64,000 nucleotides of DNA, from contig NZ_LT629750.1 of the NCBI RefSeq assembly GCF_900105125.1, positions 2,232,001 to 2,296,000 of the forward strand. Reading direction: 5' to 3'. A model generated the notes under the pieces. The model saw only the letters and a list, made by a program, of their open reading frames with translations, was not told where the DNA came from and ran no database searches. Source of the DNA: Bradyrhizobium canariense. GTDB taxonomy: Bacteria; Pseudomonadota; Alphaproteobacteria; Rhizobiales; Xanthobacteraceae. Positions 60,816 to 64,000 of this stretch are shown here, piece by piece. The position numbers were made by a program, and so were the translations under genes. Within the stretch, counting starts at the first letter, position 1. Each line of letters starts with the position of its first letter.

Positions 60816-61952
60816 CTACATTCCGACCGATGCGAAAAATACCGCGAACAGTCCGTCGAGAACGATCACCAGGAAGATCGACTTCACGACCGAGGTCGTC
60901 GTCTGCTTGCCGAGCGACTCGGCGCTTCCCAACACCCGCAATCCTTCGCTGCAGGCAACGACGCCGATCACCAGCGCCATAAAGGGCGCCTTGATAATGC
61001 CGACCTCGAAGCTGGTCACGGACACGGCATCGTGCAGCCGCGCAATGAAGATCGCCGGCCCCATGCCGCCGTAGAACCAGGCCACCAGACCGCCGCCATA
61101 GAGCGCGGCCATCGATCCTATGAACGTCAGGATCGGCAATGCGCAAATCAGCGCGATGGCGCGGGGCAGGATCAGCACCTCGACCGGATCCAGACCCATG
61201 GTCGACAGCGCGTCGATTTCCTCGCGCATCTTCATTGAACCGAGTTCGGCAGTGTAGGCGCTGCCGGAACGGCCGGCGACCATGATCGCGACGATCAGGA
61301 CGCCCAATTCGCGCAGCACCAGAATGCCGACCATGTCGACGACGTAGGAATCAGCGCCGAATTTCCGGAAGTGGAAGATGCCCTGCTGCGCGATGATCGC
61401 GCCGATCAGGAAGGTGATGAGCACGACGATCGGGATCGCCTGCCATCCGACCCTGTAGAACTGATAGACCAGAGATGTCAGCCGCAGCGATCTCGGCCTG
61501 CGCAGCACGCCGAAGACAGCCAGGCAAAGCGAGCCCAGCATCTGCAGGAACACGGCGACATCCTCCGTCGCATCGACCGCCGACCGGCCGACTTCACCCA
61601 CTTTGACCAGCACAGGATTTGGCGCCGGCTGCGGCTCGGGATTGTGACGATTGACTTGACGGATCTCCTCGATCAGGCCGGCATAATTGCCGGCGATGCC
61701 AACCATGTCAGCGCGATGCCCGGCCGACGCGGCGCGGCGCGACATTTTCTCGAGCAGCCAGGCCCCGAGCGTATCGAGCTCGCGCACCCCGCTCATATCC
61801 AGATTCACGGCCTTCGAGCTGTCAAGTTGAGCTGCAACGGCGTTCGAGAGCGCCTCGAGCGTGGCGCCATTTGCAGCAATCCAGGCTCCGCCCGGATGCA
61901 GTTCGAGCGTATCGCCGGTCAATTTGGCCGTTAGCTGAGGTGTAGTCGCCAA
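60816..61952 (-). CDS. Mla-type permease with N-terminal STAS domain (MlaB-MlaE fusion)
   Basis: A 378-residue fusion. The first 100 residues form a STAS (MlaB-like) domain (DSSKAVNLDMSGVRELDTLGAWLLEKMSRRAASAGH). The rest is MlaE with five helices, including MVGILVLRELGVLIVAIMVAGRSGSAYTAELGSMKMREEIDALSTMGLDPVEVLILPR. The start is taken as TTG 61952 with AGAGGAA eight bases upstream; a GTG at 62102 opens a longer frame that lacks family character. A 9-of-10 FNR-type box lies 58-71 bases upstream. Confidence 0.87.
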   Translation of the reverse strand: MATTPQLTAKLTGDTLELHPGGAWIAANGATLEALSNAVAAQLDSSKAVNLDMSGVRELDTLGAWLLEKMSRRAASAGHRADMVGIAGNYAGLIEEIRQVNRHNPEPQPAPNPVLVKVGEVGRSAVDATEDVAVFLQMLGSLCLAVFGVLRRPRSLRLTSLVYQFYRVGWQAIPIVVLITFLIGAIIAQQGIFHFRKFGADSYVVDMVGILVLRELGVLIVAIMVAGRSGSAYTAELGSMKMREEIDALSTMGLDPVEVLILPRAIALICALPILTFIGSMAALYGGGLVAWFYGGMGPAIFIARLHDAVSVTSFEVGIIKAPFMALVIGVVACSEGLRVLGSAESLGKQTTTSVVKSIFLVIVLDGLFAVFFASVGM

Positions 61953-62009
61953 GATGCGTGTTCCTCTTTGAGGGAACGCGCTTTCTGGAGGTAAAGCACG
62001 GCCTTCGTG

Positions 62010-62023
62010 TTGATTTGCCTCAA
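62010..62023 (-). promoter_or_regulatory. FNR/FixK-like box upstream of the mla operon
   Basis: TTGAT-TTGC-CTCAA, nine of ten consensus positions and the same variant as the ccoG site, 58 to 71 bases before the proposed TTG start of the mlaE-like gene. Confidence 0.55.
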
Positions 62024-62152
62024 GCCAAAATGCCGCGAAGCAAGGCCGTCGATGGAAGCCGATGGCGATGCCGCAGGCTTGTGTGGAGTTTAGCGGGCTC
62101 ACACAGGCCCCTCGCAGGCGAACCAGAAATTGAAGGCGCGCAGTCGATCCGC

Positions 62153-62350
62153 TCAGGCCGGACCGGTCGTCCGGATTGTCGCCATCGCCGGCCTGCCATC
62201 TCCGGCCGTCGTGATCCGCGAGGATTCAACCGAGGCGGCACCCAGACGAGCGGCTGTCGAAATTCCGGCGATAGCTATTGCCGCAAGCAGCGCCAGAATC
62301 ACGATTTTCAGATGAGTGGTCCGATCCACGCTGTAAAATGAATGATTCAT
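62153..62350 (-). CDS. Small membrane protein, 65 residues
   Basis: The product starts MNHSFYSVDRTTHLKIVILALLAAIAIAG and has one membrane helix followed by an Ala/Arg/Ser/Thr-rich tail (ESSRITTAGDGRPAMATIRTTG). ATG 62350 has GGAGAGG upstream. I recognise this N-terminus (MNHSFYS...DR.THLKI) as that of a small protein common in Bradyrhizobium and relatives; its function is unknown. It is divergent from the 62580 operon. Confidence 0.75.
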   Translation of the reverse strand: MNHSFYSVDRTTHLKIVILALLAAIAIAGISTAARLGAASVESSRITTAGDGRPAMATIRTTGPA

Positions 62351-62507
62351 GGCAGCCTCTCCGCACCGCAAGCTACGGCCAACTCGCCGTCCGCCTGAGA
62401 AAGAAAGTATGGCTGCAATGGCCGGATCCGCAATTTCGGGCGATCGCTTAAGCCGCCTCCCTTACGTACTTAACCGGAAGCCTTCGGACACGCTCCGTGC
62501 GAGGCGC

Positions 62508-62521
62508 TTGACGCAAATCAA
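62508..62521 (+). promoter_or_regulatory. FNR/FixK-like box upstream of the 62580 operon
   Basis: TTGAC-GCAA-ATCAA, nine of ten consensus positions, 59 to 72 bases before the ATG at 62580. It is the same half-site variant as the 57954 box. Confidence 0.6.
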
Positions 62522-62579
62522 TGGCACCGCCGCACAGGCGCATAAAGCTCAACGAGCCACGCAAGGAGGATGAGGTGCA

Positions 62580-62855
62580 ATGTTCGCGACAAGCAATCTG
62601 GCAGACGAGTTGCACGCGCTCAAAAGCGACGTCTCGCGCCTTCTGAACACGACAGGCGACGGGATCTTCGATGCCTCCCGGAGCCGCGCCGAATCGCTGG
62701 CGGATCAGATCAAGGCCGCCTTGAATGAACTGGGCCAGACGCTGGCTGAACAGGAAGACCACGTTGATCACCTGATATCGGATCGTCCGGTCACCACGCT
62801 TGCTTCGGCATTCGCGCTCGGCGTCGTCGTCGGTTTCATGCTGCGGAGGTATTGA
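62580..62855 (+). CDS. ElaB/DUF883-like membrane-anchored protein
   Basis: A 91-residue protein. An amphipathic helical stretch (NLADELHALKSDVSRLLNTTGDGIFDASRSRAESLADQIKAALNELGQ) is followed by a GxxxG-type C-terminal membrane anchor (TLASAFALGVVVGFMLRR). This is the ElaB/YgaM/YqjD pattern, a family that binds ribosomes or tail-anchors in stress and stationary phase in enteric bacteria. AGGAGG lies upstream. Followed one base later by the holin-like gene. Confidence 0.82.
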   Translation: MFATSNLADELHALKSDVSRLLNTTGDGIFDASRSRAESLADQIKAALNELGQTLAEQEDHVDHLISDRPVTTLASAFALGVVVGFMLRRY

Positions 62856-62856
62856 G

Positions 62857-63444
62857 ATGAACACGGAGAACGTCGTCAAGAACCTGCGGGTGCTCTGGCG
62901 GACCGACAGGATCATTGCAGATATCCGAATGCGGCACCTGCTGGTCGGCCTCGGATTAAGGGCGTTCGCTGCGCTGATCGCAGCCTTCGGTCTCCTGATG
63001 CTGGAGCTGTCGGCCTATTTTGCATTGGTGCAGATCTGGAACGCCATCACCGCGGCCGCCATCCTCGGCGCGGTCAACTTTGCGATTGCCGCTGCACTGT
63101 TCGTGATTGCCGCGAGGCCCCCGGCGACGCGCGAACTGGAGCTTGCAACCGAAATCCACGGCTCCTCGGTCGAGGCGCTGCAGCTTGAGGCGCGTGCGCT
63201 GCAATCGCAGCTATCCGGAGCGATGCACCATCCGCTGAGCGGCGTATTGCCGCTGCTGGCCGCTGATCGCGATCATCATCAAGAGCCTGAGGAAGCCGCA
63301 GCCGGCCAGCGCCCCTTCGGCAGAACAAGGTTGATAACGACGTGCCGGTCTCGCGTCCACGAGTTCAAGATCAATATCGTCGTGGTTCCGCGCTTTCCCG
63401 TTGAGCAAAACCGATGGAGACGATTTCAATGTTCCCCTATCTGA
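62857..63444 (+). CDS. Phage-holin-like (holin_3_6/YqjE) membrane protein with a probable C-terminal frameshift
   Basis: The first 134 or so codons give a standard YqjE-like protein: a polar start, two hydrophobic helices (GLRAFAALIAAFGLLMLELSAYFALVQIW and TAAAILGAVNFAIAAALFVIAA), and a helix (TREIEIATEIHGSSVEALQLEARAL pattern). After about 63259 the reading frame gives a charged, unrelated tail to 63444. In the next frame the DNA reads PLIAIIIKSLRKPQPA and then stops at 63334, which is what family members have. A one-base deletion is the simplest reading. A neighbour-typical partner to ElaB-like genes (yqjD-yqjE). Confidence 0.72.
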   Translation: MNTENVVKNLRVLWRTDRIIADIRMRHLLVGLGLRAFAALIAAFGLLMLELSAYFALVQIWNAITAAAILGAVNFAIAAALFVIAARPPATRELELATEIHGSSVEALQLEARALQSQLSGAMHHPLSGVLPLLAADRDHHQEPEEAAAGQRPFGRTRLITTCRSRVHEFKINIVVVPRFPVEQNRWRRFQCSPI

Positions 63445-63671
63445 AAGGTGCGTTGCTCTTCGCCCTCATTGCTGGCGTCGCCTACGCGGCGAGCGCCATT
63501 CTCGTTCCCGATGTCGTCGCTATCGCCGACACCGACCAGCCGCAACCACATCTCGAGCTCGCGTTCATGCTGAAGGCGATCGAACTGGCCGGCCTCGGCG
63601 GAGTGATTCTGGTGCTGATAAGCGCATTGCCGGTCTGGTTCAGGAACCGATCTGAAACGACGCTTCGATAG
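63429..63671 (+). CDS. Small membrane protein with two helices, hypothetical
   Basis: An 80-residue protein starting MFPYLKGALLFALIAGVAYAASAIL, with a second helix (AFMLKAIELAGLGGVILVLISALPVWF) and a short basic end. ATG 63429 follows GGAG; an in-frame ATG at 63414 is an alternative. It follows the holin-like gene in the same direction and probably belongs to the same operon. No function recognised. Confidence 0.65.
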   Translation: MFPYLKGALLFALIAGVAYAASAILVPDVVAIADTDQPQPHLELAFMLKAIELAGLGGVILVLISALPVWFRNRSETTLR

Positions 63672-63703
63672 ATATTTGATCCGACCGTTCGGTCTCGATA
63701 TCT

Positions 63704-64000
63704 CTAGAGCATGAGCTTCACGACGCAAATATCGTGTTCGTCCGGATCTGCCTTCACTTCAAACCCAAGGTCCCGGCACATCGCAAGCATCACCGAGTTT
63801 TCGGCAAGCACATCCCCCGAGATGGTCTTGAGTCCTTCGGACCTGGCGTATTCGATGATCAACTGCATCAAGGTCCAGCCGAGCCCCCTGCCCTTGAGAT
63901 CCGATCTGAGCAGGATCGCGTATTCTGCGGTCTCATAGATCGAATCCGAGTGTATTCGCACCACGCCAACGATCTCGTTGGTGGCTTCGTCGAACGCGAC
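63704..64000 (-). CDS. GNAT acetyltransferase domain, C-terminal part (5' end outside window)
   Basis: The last 98 codons of a protein whose start lies beyond the window end. It shows the GNAT acetyl-CoA site LRSDLKGRGLGWTLMQLIIEYARSEGL and the ending ISGDVLAENSVMLAMCRDLGFEVKADPDEHDICVVKLML. This end closely follows the pattern of the acetyltransferase domain of large Pat/PatZ-type enzymes (ADP-forming acyl-CoA synthetase-like part plus GNAT), which acetylate and switch off acetyl-CoA synthetase. A stand-alone GNAT enzyme is also possible. Confidence 0.75.
   Translation of the reverse strand, partial: VAFDEATNEIVGVVRIHSDSIYETAEYAILLRSDLKGRGLGWTLMQLIIEYARSEGLKTISGDVLAENSVMLAMCRDLGFEVKADPDEHDICVVKLML

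Overview
The codon use, high GC, and gene content (cbb3 oxidase with FixGHIS-type assembly genes, an FNR/FixK regulator, a PHA synthase, many ABC importers, small proteins of the Bradyrhizobium/Rhodopseudomonas type) suggest an alphaproteobacterium of the Nitrobacteraceae (Bradyrhizobium, Rhodopseudomonas, Afipia group). No rRNA, tRNA, CRISPR array, phage or complete insertion sequence was seen. The species assignment is inference.

Left third (1-18.5 kb): uptake and oxidation of small organic, probably organosulfur, compounds. A nine-gene minus-strand operon (8300 to below 1) joins a complete branched-chain-amino-acid-type importer (livKHMGF type) to a fumarate-reductase-like flavoprotein, a 2Fe-2S protein, a leaderless SsuA-like binding protein and an SsuD-like monooxygenase. 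A plus-strand importer (8944-11590) faces an Lrp/AsnC regulator. A second minus-strand operon (17.4-12.3 kb plus its first gene at 18513) holds ssuABC-like transport genes, a DszC/SfnB-like flavoprotein, SsuD and a second binding protein.

Middle (18.9-35.1 kb): a cluster that I read as a complete picolinate (pic) degradation locus. It has a three-subunit molybdenum hydroxylase (PicA, small subunit fused to a CoxG domain), a Rieske oxygenase whose ferredoxin, reductase and alpha subunit are fused in one 966-residue frame plus a separate beta subunit (PicB), an ABC importer, a MarR repressor (PicR), an amidohydrolase-family decarboxylase (PicC), and the maleamate branch PicD/E/F/G (NicX/D/F/E equivalents), which ends at fumarate. 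A shared TCAGTATA-containing element lies in front of three transcription units and is a good candidate for the PicR operator.

Right part (36-64 kb): a low-oxygen energy island. In order come a tiny lysine-rich peptide gene with a strong terminator; phaC, maoC-pta, ackA and fabI; a full N-type ATPase operon (atpDCQRBEFAG); ccoNOQP and ccoGHIS; an FNR-type regulator with CX2CX7C cysteines; an Mla-type lipid transport operon; and small membrane-protein genes. Matches to the FNR/FixK site TTGAT-N4-ATCAA (perfect or 9 of 10) stand before phaC, ccoG, ccoN, a small-protein operon, the regulator itself, the mla operon and the small membrane operon, so most of this part looks like one contiguous oxygen-controlled regulon. 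The window ends inside a GNAT acetyltransferase gene.
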